From Colivivens sp963594655 (GTDB taxonomy: Bacteria > Bacteroidota > Bacteroidia > Bacteroidales > Bacteroidaceae), in contig CAVBFD010000003.1 of assembly GCA_963594655.1 (NCBI GenBank), positions 1 through 64,000 on the forward strand: a stretch of 64,000 bases of DNA. The letters are read 5' to 3'. Below the pieces are notes generated by a model that worked only from the letters and a program-made list of their open reading frames with translations, was not told the DNA's origin and made no database searches. A program made the position numbers and the translations under genes. Positions 50,916 through 60,763 of the stretch are shown one piece after another; the stretch's first letter is position 1; the number at the start of each line of letters is the position of its first letter.

Positions 50916-52562
50916 TCACTTTTTCATCAGATACCTGCCGCCGGTCTCCTCCACGACACGACGGTTGAAGTTCTCGGGATAACCGGGACGGACAGGAGAG
51001 TCGGCCAAACCGGTCTCTGTCAACTGGAACTTGCCGTCGGCATCCACTTTCTTCACCACCATGTCATTATGTTTCACGACAAGATAACGGTACAGCTTGT
51101 CCCAGTCGTCCATCATCCTGTCCGCCGCTCCGTTACAGTAGGCGGTCAAATAGCGTCCGACAGCATTGGGCTGTGACTCCCAAAGAGTCTCCGCCTCACC
51201 GTCCACCTTGTTGACCTCGCCCGCAAACTGACGCTCCAGCCGGTCGAGAACCTCACGCAAATCAGGATACATCTTGCTATAATAAGGATATACCGTATTG
51301 CTCACCACGTTCTGCAACCAGAAAGCGGACTCCCAGGAGAAGGTGACGTCATCCTGGACACCCTTCACCTTCACGTAACACCGGGGGATATCCGTAACCC
51401 CACAGTACACAGGTGTATAAGGCACCATATTGGCATCGTCGTTGCCCCACCACACAATTCCGCCTACTGCGTCGGGCAACCACGAGCGCATCTGGCCCAC
51501 GAACGTGAAAGCCGCCTGCTGGGTACTTATCGGCCGTTCGTTGAAATACTCCTTGCCGTCCACGGTGAACGTGAGCGGACTGGGACGGTAAGGCATCGTG
51601 TACGGGCCCGCCCCGAGGTCTTCTGTGATGTCCAACGGAGTACCCTCATAATGGTCACGCATGTCGTCCTTCAACTGTTGCAGCGACACAAGGATCCGGG
51701 GTTTCACATACAGGGGCATCTCGTCCTTCAGGTTCTCCCCATTGATGTAGGGCAGGTATTTGTCCATACCGTCCACATGCCGGTTGAAGAAACTCCACAC
51801 ACGGGCGTCACAGAAACGCGCGCCACTGAAATCGGGGGCGTTGAACGCGTCACGGAAACTGAACTCGCTGTCCTTGCCGGAGAACCATCCCTTTCCGCGG
51901 GCGAACTTGACATTCTCCTTATTATATAATACATCACCCTTGGGGTACAAGGTGAAGTAGCGTGTTATGCGACTCTGGTTGGCATGTGCGCTGATGCAGT
52001 CGTCGGGGATGCGCACAGCCACCCATGCGGCATTCCTTGACCCAGGACCCATACCCACCATCTCCATCACCCACACCTCGTTCTTGTCGGCCACGGTAAA
52101 GGACTCGCCCTCACTGTAATACCCATAGGTAGCCACCAAGTCCGTCATAATCTTTATCGCCTCACGCGCCGAAGTGGAACGCTCCAAGGCGATATAGATA
52201 AGACTGCCATAGTCTATCAGTCCCTGAGGGTCAACCAGTTCGCTGCGTCCTCCGAACGTGGTCTCACAGATACTGACCTGATGTTCGTTCATCTGTCCCA
52301 CCACGTTGTAAGTCCGCTCGGCCTGGGGAATCTCCCCAAGGTACTTGTCCGTATCCCAATCATAAATCTTACGCGTCTCCCCCTTGGAGTGAACGCCTCC
52401 CACGTGGCGGTACATATTGCCGTACATGCCGTACGAATCCGCACTGTAAGACACAAGCACGCTCCCGTCCTGTGACGCTTTCTTCCCCACAATCAGGTTG
52501 GTACACGCCAAGACCTGCGACGCGCAGAGGAGGAGAGCCATACTGAATACCGATTTCATCAT
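50916..52562 (-). CDS. C69-family dipeptidase (Ntn hydrolase)
   Basis: A 548-residue exported dipeptidase. The signal peptide ends so that the mature protein begins with Cys20 (ALAC-TNLIVG), the N-terminal nucleophile of PepD-type enzymes. The family's N-terminal motif is followed by SYSADSYGMYGNM and CETTFGGR. It likely hydrolyses short peptides in the periplasm. Its gene follows nadC by 7 nt and they probably share a promoter. Length matches the Bacteroidetes members. Confidence 0.9.
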   Translation of the reverse strand: MMKSVFSMALLLCASQVLACTNLIVGKKASQDGSVLVSYSADSYGMYGNMYRHVGGVHSKGETRKIYDWDTDKYLGEIPQAERTYNVVGQMNEHQVSICETTFGGRSELVDPQGLIDYGSLIYIALERSTSAREAIKIMTDLVATYGYYSEGESFTVADKNEVWVMEMVGMGPGSRNAAWVAVRIPDDCISAHANQSRITRYFTLYPKGDVLYNKENVKFARGKGWFSGKDSEFSFRDAFNAPDFSGARFCDARVWSFFNRHVDGMDKYLPYINGENLKDEMPLYVKPRILVSLQQLKDDMRDHYEGTPLDITEDLGAGPYTMPYRPSPLTFTVDGKEYFNERPISTQQAAFTFVGQMRSWLPDAVGGIVWWGNDDANMVPYTPVYCGVTDIPRCYVKVKGVQDDVTFSWESAFWLQNVVSNTVYPYYSKMYPDLREVLDRLERQFAGEVNKVDGEAETLWESQPNAVGRYLTAYCNGAADRMMDDWDKLYRYLVVKHNDMVVKKVDADGKFQLTETGLADSPVRPGYPENFNRRVVEETGGRYLMKK

Positions 52563-52569
52563 GCCTGTC

Positions 52570-53439
52570 CTATATTTTCAGTTTACTTGAATCCACTGCC
52601 TTGAAACTCATGTCGAGTCCTTTAACCGAATGTGTCAGCGCGCCCACAGAGATGAAGTCCACCCCACATTCAGCATAGTCGCGTATCGTGTCGTAAGTGA
52701 TTCCGCCGGACGACTCCGTCTCATACCGTCCCCCGATAAGGTTCACCGCCTCACGGGTCTGGTCGGGTGTGAAATTGTCGAGCATGATACGGTCCACGCC
52801 CCCTACACGAAGCACCTCATTGAGTTCATCGAAGCTCCTGACCTCTATCTCAATCTTCAAGTCCTTACCCTTCGCCTTCAGATAGTTGTGACACCTGGTG
52901 ATAGCGTTCTCGATGCCACCGGCAAAGTCGATGTGGTTGTCCTTGAGCAGTATCATGTCGAAGAGTCCTATGCGGTGGTTCATGCCACCCCCGATCTTGA
53001 CCGCCGCCTTCTCCAGCATACGCATGCCCGGAGTGGTCTTCCGTGTATCGAGAATCCGGGTCTTCGTCCCCTCCACACGCTTCACATAACGGTTGGTCAT
53101 GGTGGCGATACCGCTCATGCGCTGCAGTATGTTGAGCATGAGGCGTTCCGTCTGCAGCAGACTCTGAATCCTTCCCTTCACGCTCATGACTATATCGCCC
53201 GGTTTCACGCGCGTTCCGTCATGTATGAACACCTCCACCCGCAATGTGGGGTCAAACCGGTGGAACACCTGCCTGGCAATCTCCTCGCCGGCAAAAATGC
53301 CCTCTTCCTTAATAAGCAACTTGGACTCGCTGACCGCATCCTCAGGTATGCAGCAGAGAGTGGTGTGGTCACCGTCGCCGATGTCCTCGGCAAACGCCAA
53401 GTCTATCAGCCTATCGTTCAATTCTTCTACTCCTAACAT
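52570..53439 (-). CDS. nadC: Nicotinate-nucleotide pyrophosphorylase (quinolinate phosphoribosyltransferase)
   Basis: 289 residues from ATG 53439, the first good start after the promoter. Motifs: IGDGDHTTLCCIPED, a barrel with RILDTRKTTPGMRMLEKAAVKIGGGMNHRIGLFD (two blocks), LLKDNHIDFAGG and VDRIMLDNFTPD, and the ESSGGI loop that binds phosphoribosyl pyrophosphate. It makes nicotinate mononucleotide from quinolinate in NAD synthesis. It is followed by the C69 dipeptidase. Confidence 0.95.
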   Translation of the reverse strand: MLGVEELNDRLIDLAFAEDIGDGDHTTLCCIPEDAVSESKLLIKEEGIFAGEEIARQVFHRFDPTLRVEVFIHDGTRVKPGDIVMSVKGRIQSLLQTERLMLNILQRMSGIATMTNRYVKRVEGTKTRILDTRKTTPGMRMLEKAAVKIGGGMNHRIGLFDMILLKDNHIDFAGGIENAITRCHNYLKAKGKDLKIEIEVRSFDELNEVLRVGGVDRIMLDNFTPDQTREAVNLIGGRYETESSGGITYDTIRDYAECGVDFISVGALTHSVKGLDMSFKAVDSSKLKI

Positions 53440-53472
53440 AATAATAATGTATTTTCCGTTTGTTTTACACGG

Positions 53473-53480
53473 CAAATTTA
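53473..53480 (-). promoter_or_regulatory. -7 box of the nadC-C69 operon
   Basis: TAAATTTG on the minus strand, 34 nt upstream of the nadC start. No clear -33. Confidence 0.5.
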
Positions 53481-53523
53481 GCAATTAATTCAATACTTAA
53501 AATCACAGCTCCCGATTATTTGC

Positions 53524-53531
53524 TAACTTTG
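53524..53531 (+). promoter_or_regulatory. -7 box of the DUF486 gene
   Basis: TAACTTTG, 30 nt upstream of the ATG at 53561. TTTG at -33 is absent. Confidence 0.5.
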
Positions 53532-53560
53532 CAAGCGATATTACTCCCAAGAGGTAGAAA

Positions 53561-53932
53561 ATGAAAGCGATTCTCACCATATCATTACTCATCTGTTCCA
53601 ACACCTTCATGACATTCGCATGGTACGGCAACCTTATCCTGCGCCAGCGTCACATCTCCGACAGTTGGCCGTTGCCGCTGGTCATCCTGCTGTCATGGTG
53701 CGTTGCGGCCTTGGAGTACTGTTTCATGGTGCCGGCCAACACCATCGGTTCAGACATCAACGGAGGACCGTTCTCCATCGTGCAGCTCAAGGTGATACAG
53801 GAGGTTGTGTCCCTGACCGTGTTCGTGGGGATTGTCACGGCCTGTATGCAGGGCCAGCAGTTCCACTGGAACCACCTGGTGTCCTTCATCCTGATTGTCG
53901 CCGCCGTATTCTTCGCCTTCATCAAAACTTGA
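53561..53932 (+). CDS. DUF486/DMT-family small membrane protein
   Basis: 123 residues in four TM helices: LTISLLICSNTFMTFAWYG, PLPLVILLSWCVAALEYCFMVP, VVSLTVFVGIVTACM and HLVSFILIVAAVFFAF. The NTIGSDINGGPFSIVQLKVIQE stretch (two blocks) is the DUF486 signature. The family is related to small drug/metabolite transporters. Substrate unknown. Confidence 0.9.
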   Translation: MKAILTISLLICSNTFMTFAWYGNLILRQRHISDSWPLPLVILLSWCVAALEYCFMVPANTIGSDINGGPFSIVQLKVIQEVVSLTVFVGIVTACMQGQQFHWNHLVSFILIVAAVFFAFIKT

Positions 53933-53963
53933 CAATAATAACGTTCAAACACCACATACAACT

Positions 53964-55136
53964 ATGATTGACCCAAAACAGCGATACATGATGCGCGGTG
54001 TAAGTGCGGCTAAGGAAGACGTACACAACGCCATCAAAAACATAGACAAAGGCATTTTTCCGCAGGCTTTCTGTAAAATCATACCGGACATCCTCGGAGG
54101 CGACCCCGAGTACTGCAACATCATGCATGCCGACGGAGCCGGAACCAAGTCCAGTCTGGCGTACATGTACTGGAAGGAGACCGGCGACCTGTCCGTATGG
54201 AAAGGAATCGCGCAGGACGCGCTCATCATGAACACCGACGACCTCCTGTGTGTGGGAGCCGTGGACAACATCCTCGTCAGCTCCACCATCGGGCGCAACA
54301 AGATGCTCATCCCCGGAGAGGTAATCTCTGCCATCATCAACGGCACGGACGAGTTGATGGCTGAACTGAGGGACATGGGTATCGGCATCTACGGCACTGG
54401 TGGCGAGACAGCGGATGTGGGCGACCTCGTCCGCACCATCATCGTAGACTCCACAGTTACCTGCCGCATGAAGAGGAAAGACGTAATTGACAACGCCAAC
54501 ATACGTCCGGGTGACGTGATTGTAGGACTGAGCAGTACGGGACAGGCGACCTACGAGAAGCAGTACAACGGAGGCATGGGCAGCAACGGACTCACCTCCG
54601 CGCGCCATGACGTGTTCTGCAAGTACCTCGCCGGGAAATATCCGGAGAGTTACGACAAGGCCGTTCCCGAGGAACTTGTGTACAGCGGCAAATATATGTT
54701 GACCGACCCGGTTGAGGGTTCACCGGTCAACGCCGGCAAGCTCGTGCTGTCACCCACACGCACCTACGCCCCTGTAGTGCGCCGTCTGCTCGACGACATG
54801 CGCGACAAGATTCATGGGATGGTACACTGCACAGGAGGGGCGCAGACCAAAGTGCTGCACTTCGTAGGGGAGAACTGCAAGGTCATCAAGGACAACATGT
54901 TCCCCATACCGCCACTTTTCCGCACCATACACGACCAGAGCGGCACGGACTGGGCGGAGATGTACAAGGTGTTCAACATGGGACACCGTCTGGAGGTATA
55001 CCTCAAGCCGGAGGACGCCCTACAGGTCATCGACATAAGCAAGAGCTTCAATATCGACGCGCAGGTTGTAGGACACATAGAGGAAGGCAAGCGCAGTCTC
55101 ACCATAAAGAGTGAATACGGCACATTCGAGTACTAA
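53964..55136 (+). CDS. purM: Phosphoribosylformylglycinamidine cyclo-ligase
   Basis: 390 residues from ATG 53964. It belongs to the PurM/AIR synthetase fold: HADGAGTKSSLAYMYWK is the substrate loop, DALIMNTDDLLCVGA the metal site, and YGTGGETADVGDL and HCTGGAQTKVL conserved loops. It forms AIR in purine synthesis. It is long compared with E. coli PurM (345 residues), as usual in Bacteroidetes. It is followed by prfA (29 nt). Confidence 0.93.
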   Translation: MIDPKQRYMMRGVSAAKEDVHNAIKNIDKGIFPQAFCKIIPDILGGDPEYCNIMHADGAGTKSSLAYMYWKETGDLSVWKGIAQDALIMNTDDLLCVGAVDNILVSSTIGRNKMLIPGEVISAIINGTDELMAELRDMGIGIYGTGGETADVGDLVRTIIVDSTVTCRMKRKDVIDNANIRPGDVIVGLSSTGQATYEKQYNGGMGSNGLTSARHDVFCKYLAGKYPESYDKAVPEELVYSGKYMLTDPVEGSPVNAGKLVLSPTRTYAPVVRRLLDDMRDKIHGMVHCTGGAQTKVLHFVGENCKVIKDNMFPIPPLFRTIHDQSGTDWAEMYKVFNMGHRLEVYLKPEDALQVIDISKSFNIDAQVVGHIEEGKRSLTIKSEYGTFEY

Positions 55137-55165
55137 GCCCCAATACGATTTGACACAGTAGCACT

Positions 55166-56275
55166 ATGGCAGAAAACAACATACTGGACAAGCTGGAAGC
55201 TCTCGTCAGCAGGTTTGAGGAGATATCCACCCTCATCACCGACCCGAGTGTCATAGCCGACCAGAAACGATATGTGAAGCTCACCAAGGAGTACAAGGAC
55301 CTGAAACAGCTCATGGACGCGCGGGGCGAGTACATCACCTGCATGCGGAACGCCGAAGAGGCGCGCAACCTGCTGGTCACCGAGAGCGACCCGGAGATGA
55401 AGGAGATGGCGCGGGAGGAACTGGCGGACACCGAGAAGCGTATTCCCGAACTGGAGGAGAGAATCAAGCTGCTGCTTGTTCCAGCCGATCCGGAAGACGG
55501 AAAGAACGTGGTGATGGAAATACGTGGCGGCACAGGCGGTGACGAGGCGGCGCTGTTTGCCGGCGACCTTTTCCGCATGTACTCCAAGTACTGTGAGATA
55601 AAAGGATGGAAGGTGACTGTCTCCAGTTTCACTGAAGGGGCTGTGGGCGGTTACAAGGAAATCATCTTCAACATAAACGGAGAGGGCGTGTACGGAATAC
55701 TGAAGTACGAGTCGGGGGTACACCGTGTGCAACGGGTACCGGCGACTGAGACACAGGGAAGGGTACACACGAGCGCCGCCACTGTAGCGGTACTGCCCGA
55801 GGCAGAGCCGTTTGACGTGGAAATCAACGAGGGAGCGGTGAAGTGGGACACGTTCCGCAGTCAGGGAGCGGGAGGACAGAACGTCAACAAGGTGGAGTCG
55901 GGCGTGAGGGCCCGTTACATGTGGAAGAACCCCAACACCGGTGTGGAAGAGGAGATTCTGGTGGAATGTACAGAGACACGCGACCAACCCAAGAACAAGG
56001 AAAGGGCGTTGGCCCGTCTGCGCACCTTCATCTACGACAGGGAACACCAAAAATACATCGACGACATCGCCAGCCGCAGGAAAACGATGGTCAGTACAGG
56101 TGACCGTTCCGCAAAGATCAGGACATACAACTATCCGCAGGGACGCATCACAGACCACCGCATCAACTACACGATATACAACCTGGCGTCGTTCATGGAC
56201 GGAAACATACAGGACTGCATCGACCACCTGATTGTGGCGGAAAACGCGGAACGGCTGAAAGACGCGGAACTGTAG
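55166..56275 (+). CDS. prfA: Peptide chain release factor 1
   Basis: 369 residues. The GGQ motif that triggers peptidyl-tRNA hydrolysis is at 236-238 (SQGAGGQNVNK), and the stop-codon recognition tripeptide is PAT at 192-194 in RVPATETQGR, which makes it RF1 (UAA/UAG), not RF2 (SPF). The N-terminal helical domain and the GGTGGDEA loop are normal. It lies directly after purM, a conserved arrangement in Bacteroidales. Confidence 0.96.
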   Translation: MAENNILDKLEALVSRFEEISTLITDPSVIADQKRYVKLTKEYKDLKQLMDARGEYITCMRNAEEARNLLVTESDPEMKEMAREELADTEKRIPELEERIKLLLVPADPEDGKNVVMEIRGGTGGDEAALFAGDLFRMYSKYCEIKGWKVTVSSFTEGAVGGYKEIIFNINGEGVYGILKYESGVHRVQRVPATETQGRVHTSAATVAVLPEAEPFDVEINEGAVKWDTFRSQGAGGQNVNKVESGVRARYMWKNPNTGVEEEILVECTETRDQPKNKERALARLRTFIYDREHQKYIDDIASRRKTMVSTGDRSAKIRTYNYPQGRITDHRINYTIYNLASFMDGNIQDCIDHLIVAENAERLKDAEL

Positions 56276-56332
56276 AGACACGACACACCCGCCCAACCTT
56301 ACCAGACACGCACACAAACACAAACATAAACG

Positions 56333-57700
56333 ATGGAAACATTTCAACATGCGCTTGCCGCTGTAAACGACTTTATCTGGGGGTGGCCGATGATTATAAT
56401 GCTTCTGGGCACCCACATTTTCCTGACCATAAGGCTGAAATGCCCTCAAAGGAGGATATTCCAAGGAATAAAAATCTCCGTGTCGAAGGACAAGGACTCA
56501 ACTGGAGACGTAAGTCAGTTCGAGGCATTGGCGACATCACTTGCCGCAACGATAGGCACAGGCAATATCATAGGTGTAGCCACCGCCATCTCCCTCGGAG
56601 GTCCCGGAGCCGTACTCTGGTGCTGGCTCACGGGCGTGTTCGGTATAGCCACCAAGTACAGCGAGGGTCTGCTTGCCATCAAGTACCGCACACAAAACAA
56701 CAAAGGGAAAATGCTGGGCGGTCCGATGTACGCACTTGAAAGAGGGCTTCACATGAAATGGCTGGCTGTGGTCTTCTGCGTATTCACTGCCATCGCGGCC
56801 TTCGGCATTGGCAACACAGTACAGGCGAATGCCATATCCGAGAACATCAGCCTTGTTTGCCAGGACTTCTGCGACCCTCAACTGATGAAGGTCATCGTCG
56901 GGTTCGTCATTGCCACCACAATCGGTTTTGTCATCATCGGAGGCATAAAGAGCATCGCCAAATGGTGTACCCGCCTGGTGCCTTTCATGGCGGTATTCTA
57001 TCTGTTGGGCTGCATCTACATCCTCTGCGTCAACCACGCATACCTGTGGGAAGCGGTCAGACTCATCGTCGATGAGGCATTCTCGTTCAAGGCTGTCGGA
57101 GGAGGGGCTACAGGAACGGTCATCATGATGGCAGCCCGCTACGGTATCGCCCGCGGACTCTTCTCCAACGAGTCGGGCATGGGCTCCGCCCCCATCGTGG
57201 CTGCGGCGGCACAGACAAAGAACCCTGTACGCCAGGCACTGGTCTCGTCCACCGGCACGTTCTGGGACACAGTGGTGATATGCGCCGTCACCGGACTGGT
57301 GGTTGTGACCAGTATACTCGCATACCCTCACATAAACCGCACTGACGGGGGCATGCTCACGAAAGAGGCGTTTGGAATGATCCCGTATGTAGGTACACCC
57401 ATACTCACCTTCGGCATCATCACCTTTGCCTTCTCCACCATACTCGGCTGGAGCTATTATGCGGAGAGAGCCATCGAGTATCTTGGAGGCAGACGCACCA
57501 TATTCTGCTACCGTGTACTGTGGATTCTCATGCTGATCGTCGGATCCACCATGGGACTCGGTCTGGTATGGAGCATCGCAGACCTGATGAATGCACTCAT
57601 GTCGATACCGAACCTCATCTCCCTTCTGCTCCTTTCCGGAGTTTGTGCGAAAGAGACACAATACTATCTGTGGGACAATCATATAAATGACATAAAATGA
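56333..57700 (+). CDS. Alanine/glycine:cation symporter (AGCS family)
   Basis: 455 residues with about 11 TM segments. The family signature appears as ATIGTGNIIGVATAI and FSNESGMGSAP. It takes up alanine or glycine with sodium. The gene overlaps the downstream antiporter by 4 nt, so they are translated together. Confidence 0.93.
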   Translation: METFQHALAAVNDFIWGWPMIIMLLGTHIFLTIRLKCPQRRIFQGIKISVSKDKDSTGDVSQFEALATSLAATIGTGNIIGVATAISLGGPGAVLWCWLTGVFGIATKYSEGLLAIKYRTQNNKGKMLGGPMYALERGLHMKWLAVVFCVFTAIAAFGIGNTVQANAISENISLVCQDFCDPQLMKVIVGFVIATTIGFVIIGGIKSIAKWCTRLVPFMAVFYLLGCIYILCVNHAYLWEAVRLIVDEAFSFKAVGGGATGTVIMMAARYGIARGLFSNESGMGSAPIVAAAAQTKNPVRQALVSSTGTFWDTVVICAVTGLVVVTSILAYPHINRTDGGMLTKEAFGMIPYVGTPILTFGIITFAFSTILGWSYYAERAIEYLGGRRTIFCYRVLWILMLIVGSTMGLGLVWSIADLMNALMSIPNLISLLLLSGVCAKETQYYLWDNHINDIK

Positions 57701-59976
57701 TATACGACCTTTGTATTATAATGCTTACAGCAGGCATCACCAGCTTGCTGTTCAAGCTGTTCAAGCAACCCGTAGTACTGGGTTACATCGTAGCGGGCAT
57801 GATTGCGGGTCCGTACATGTTCGGACATTCGTGGATAAAGGACGCGTCGAGCGTGGACACATGGGGCGAGATAGGAGTGCTTTTCCTGTTGTTCTCCATG
57901 GGACTGGAGTTCAGTTTCAAGAAACTGCTGCAGATGGGCAGCACCGCCCTCATAGCCGCGGGAACGATCGTAGTGGGCATGATGTCAGTAGGGTTCATCG
58001 TAGGCAGACTGCTGGGATGGAACGAGATAAACTCGCTGTTTCTCGGCGGAATGTTGTGCATGTCATCCACCACCATCGTGTTCAAGGCTATAGAAGACAT
58101 GAACATGAGCAGCCATAAGTTCGCCAAGGTGGCGTTCGGCATACTCATCGTGGAAGACCTCTTTGCAGTCGTGCTGATGGTGCTGCTGTCGTCCATCGCA
58201 GTGAAGAAACAGTTCGAGGGGACGCAGATGCTCATGGAGATAGGGAAACTCATCGCCTATCTGGTACTGTGGTTTGTGGTCGGCATCGCCGTCATACCCA
58301 CCTTCTTCAAGAAATTCCACAAGCAACTCAACGACGAGACCCTCACCATCTTCGCCATCGGACTATGCCTCGGCATGGTGCTGTTGGCAATGGGCGCGGG
58401 GTTCAGTTCCGCCTTGGGCGCGTTCGTAATGGGTTCGATACTGGCGGAGACCATCGAGGCTGAACACATAGAGCGACTCGTGCTTCCTATCAAAAACGTG
58501 TTCGGGGCCATCTTCTTCGTGTCTGTCGGCATGATGATCAATCCCGGTCTGCTGTTGCAGTACTGGTTGCCCATCATCATCATAACCGTCACTGTCATCG
58601 CCGGACAGATTATCTTCGCCTCCTTCGGCACACTCCTCTCCGGACAGTCACTGAAAGTGAGTCTACAGACCGGATTCTGTCTGGTTCAGGTGGGTGAGTT
58701 CGCCTTTATCATCGCCAACTTCGGACAGTCGGCCGGAGTGACCGACTCGTCCCTCTACCCCATCATCGTGGCGGTATCGGTCATCACCACCTTCCTCACC
58801 CCGTACATCATGCGGTTGTCGGGACCTACCGAGCGGTTCCTCAACAGTCACTTGAGTCCGGGAATAAAGCTTTTCATGGAGAACTACTCACAACGCCGCA
58901 ACACAGTCGGGTCCAACAGCAAGTGGAACAGTTACCTGAAGAAGGTGCTGGCCACAATGCTTGTATCCGGCACGGTGCTGGTGTTCATCTTCATCGTATA
59001 CACCAGTTACATCCATCCGTTCATCATGGACAATACAGAGTGGTTCAGCGACATCCTGCCAGACGACGTGGCGCATATCACAGTCAAGGTCGCCTCACTC
59101 CTTATACTCCTGTCGGTCTCATCCCCACTGATATACAACGTGATGTCGAGATACAGGCTCACGTCTGAGGCGAAGACACTGTGGAACTCCGGCAACGCCC
59201 AGAAGGTATGGCTGTTCGGACTCAACTTCATACGTGTCATCATCGGCATCGTAATCATATCATACGCCATAGTGAGCATCTTCACCGTCACCACAGGCAT
59301 GGTGGTGGGCGTATCCATCCTGATCGGGTTCATCATCATGTTCTCAAGGTACGTCAGCCGTCAGTCCAAGGGTATGGAGACGCGGTTCAACAAGAACCTG
59401 TCGGCCCGGGAGAAATCCGCCAAGAAGAGGAGGCCGATTGGACATAAGTTCGAGACATCGCTGTTGCCGTACGACATACACATATCCGATTTCACCATAC
59501 CCGCCGACTCCACCTTCGCCGGCAAGACACTGAGCCAACTCAACATAAGGAAGGACTCTGGGGTCAGCATCGTCAGAATCATTCGTGGGGGTGTCTACAC
59601 CAACATACCGGGAGGCGGCAACCGCATATTCCCCAACGACCAGATAGTGGTGGCAGGCACCGACGAGCAGATTGACAAGTTCAAGAACATGGTGGACAAG
59701 AGTGTGGTGGAAGGCAACTCAGCCAGTACCCATCCGTACGTCAACCTGGAACACTTCACCATCGAGGACGGCAACCCTCTCATCGGCAAGACCATCCTGG
59801 AGTCGAACATACGCGACCAGGCACAGTGTATCGTCATGGGAATCAAACGGGGTGACAACTACATCATGAACCCTGAGCCGAAAACGGAACTGGAACTGGG
59901 CGACACGGTAATCGTGGCGGGCGAGACCGACAAGTTGAGGGACTTCCTCGCTGCCACATCGAAAATATCAGACTGA
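57697..59976 (+). CDS. Cation:proton antiporter (CPA2/KefB-like) with two TrkA-C domains
   Basis: 759 residues. The N-terminal ~390 residues are 12 TMs of the CPA2 family (VVLGYIVAGMIAGPYMFG; GAGFSSALGAFVMGSILAE). A linker with two to four further TMs is at about 415-555. The C-terminus has two RCK_C-type domains (about 590-670 and 680-755), which usually bind ligands. It probably exchanges K+ or Na+ for protons. The ATGA overlap with the AGCS gene suggests both work in ion-coupled transport. Confidence 0.9.
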   Translation: MIYDLCIIMLTAGITSLLFKLFKQPVVLGYIVAGMIAGPYMFGHSWIKDASSVDTWGEIGVLFLLFSMGLEFSFKKLLQMGSTALIAAGTIVVGMMSVGFIVGRLLGWNEINSLFLGGMLCMSSTTIVFKAIEDMNMSSHKFAKVAFGILIVEDLFAVVLMVLLSSIAVKKQFEGTQMLMEIGKLIAYLVLWFVVGIAVIPTFFKKFHKQLNDETLTIFAIGLCLGMVLLAMGAGFSSALGAFVMGSILAETIEAEHIERLVLPIKNVFGAIFFVSVGMMINPGLLLQYWLPIIIITVTVIAGQIIFASFGTLLSGQSLKVSLQTGFCLVQVGEFAFIIANFGQSAGVTDSSLYPIIVAVSVITTFLTPYIMRLSGPTERFLNSHLSPGIKLFMENYSQRRNTVGSNSKWNSYLKKVLATMLVSGTVLVFIFIVYTSYIHPFIMDNTEWFSDILPDDVAHITVKVASLLILLSVSSPLIYNVMSRYRLTSEAKTLWNSGNAQKVWLFGLNFIRVIIGIVIISYAIVSIFTVTTGMVVGVSILIGFIIMFSRYVSRQSKGMETRFNKNLSAREKSAKKRRPIGHKFETSLLPYDIHISDFTIPADSTFAGKTLSQLNIRKDSGVSIVRIIRGGVYTNIPGGGNRIFPNDQIVVAGTDEQIDKFKNMVDKSVVEGNSASTHPYVNLEHFTIEDGNPLIGKTILESNIRDQAQCIVMGIKRGDNYIMNPEPKTELELGDTVIVAGETDKLRDFLAATSKISD

Positions 59977-60004
59977 AAAGTACCGGGTTCTCAGATTTTA
60001 TTGC

Positions 60005-60012
60005 TACCTTTG
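60005..60012 (+). promoter_or_regulatory. -7 box of the parA-DUF5683-relA operon
   Basis: TACCTTTG, 33 nt upstream of the ATG at 60045. No matching -33. Confidence 0.55.
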
Positions 60013-60044
60013 CCACCTATTGTCGGATATTATGCAATTCGGGT

Positions 60045-60740
60045 ATGGGCAAAGTGTTGGCGATTGTGAATCAACAGGGAGGATCCGGGAAATCGACCTC
60101 ATCCAGACATGTCGCAAGGACATTGGCTGAGAGGGGACGGAGAGTGTTGCTGGTGGATTTCGACCCACTGTCAGGCACCGACACGGCTCTTGGAGTTGAC
60201 GAAAGCGGCACAGGGCTTGTAAGGTGTCTGGAAGACGGAGGCGATGTGTGCGGGTCACTGGCTCACGTGCGGGACAACCTCGACCTGCTGACAGCCGGGA
60301 AAGACCTAATCGGACTGGAGTTGGCCATTATCGGACGTGAGAGGCGCGAGTGGGTACTCGACTCGTGTCTTGGCACGGTAAGGGACAGTTATGAGTTTGT
60401 GGTCATCGACACGCCCTCGTCACTGGGACTGCTCACGGCAAACGCGCTGGTGGCCGCCGATGCGGCACTGGTACCGGTACGCTGCAACTACTTCGGACAG
60501 GAAGGGATGGCGGAACTGATGCGTACGGTGGGCAGTGTGGGCAGGAGACTGAACGAAAGGCTCAACGTACTGGGGTTTGTGGTGACACATGTGTTCCAGA
60601 ACCTCAGGTCGAGCAAGTGGAATATTGACGACATAAGGAACAACTACGGTGACCTGGTGTTCAAGACCCTCATCCATGAGGGAGAAGACCTGAGAGCCGA
60701 CTATTCGAAATTGACGGACGAGATACTTCAATGTTTGTGA
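60045..60740 (+). CDS. ParA/MinD-like ATPase with altered Walker A
   Basis: 231 residues. The P-loop is QGGSGKS at 11-17. The deviant Walker A normally begins with lysine (KGGxGK), which here is Gln11. The Walker A' segment is FDPLSGTDT instead of the usual DPQGN, and FVVIDTPSSLGLLTANAL is normal. The protein is about 20 residues shorter than chromosomal ParA. No parB is next to it; DUF5683 follows. It may act in protein or DNA positioning, but without the signature lysine it is likely not a classical partition ATPase. Confidence 0.8.
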   Translation: MGKVLAIVNQQGGSGKSTSSRHVARTLAERGRRVLLVDFDPLSGTDTALGVDESGTGLVRCLEDGGDVCGSLAHVRDNLDLLTAGKDLIGLELAIIGRERREWVLDSCLGTVRDSYEFVVIDTPSSLGLLTANALVAADAALVPVRCNYFGQEGMAELMRTVGSVGRRLNERLNVLGFVVTHVFQNLRSSKWNIDDIRNNYGDLVFKTLIHEGEDLRADYSKLTDEILQCL

Positions 60741-60763
60741 ATCTGTATATATTAATAAGGTAT

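Noticed and set aside
55133..56464. Minus-strand 443-residue frame opposite prfA
   Set aside because: RF1 is certain from GGQ and PAT; the antisense product is low-complexity.
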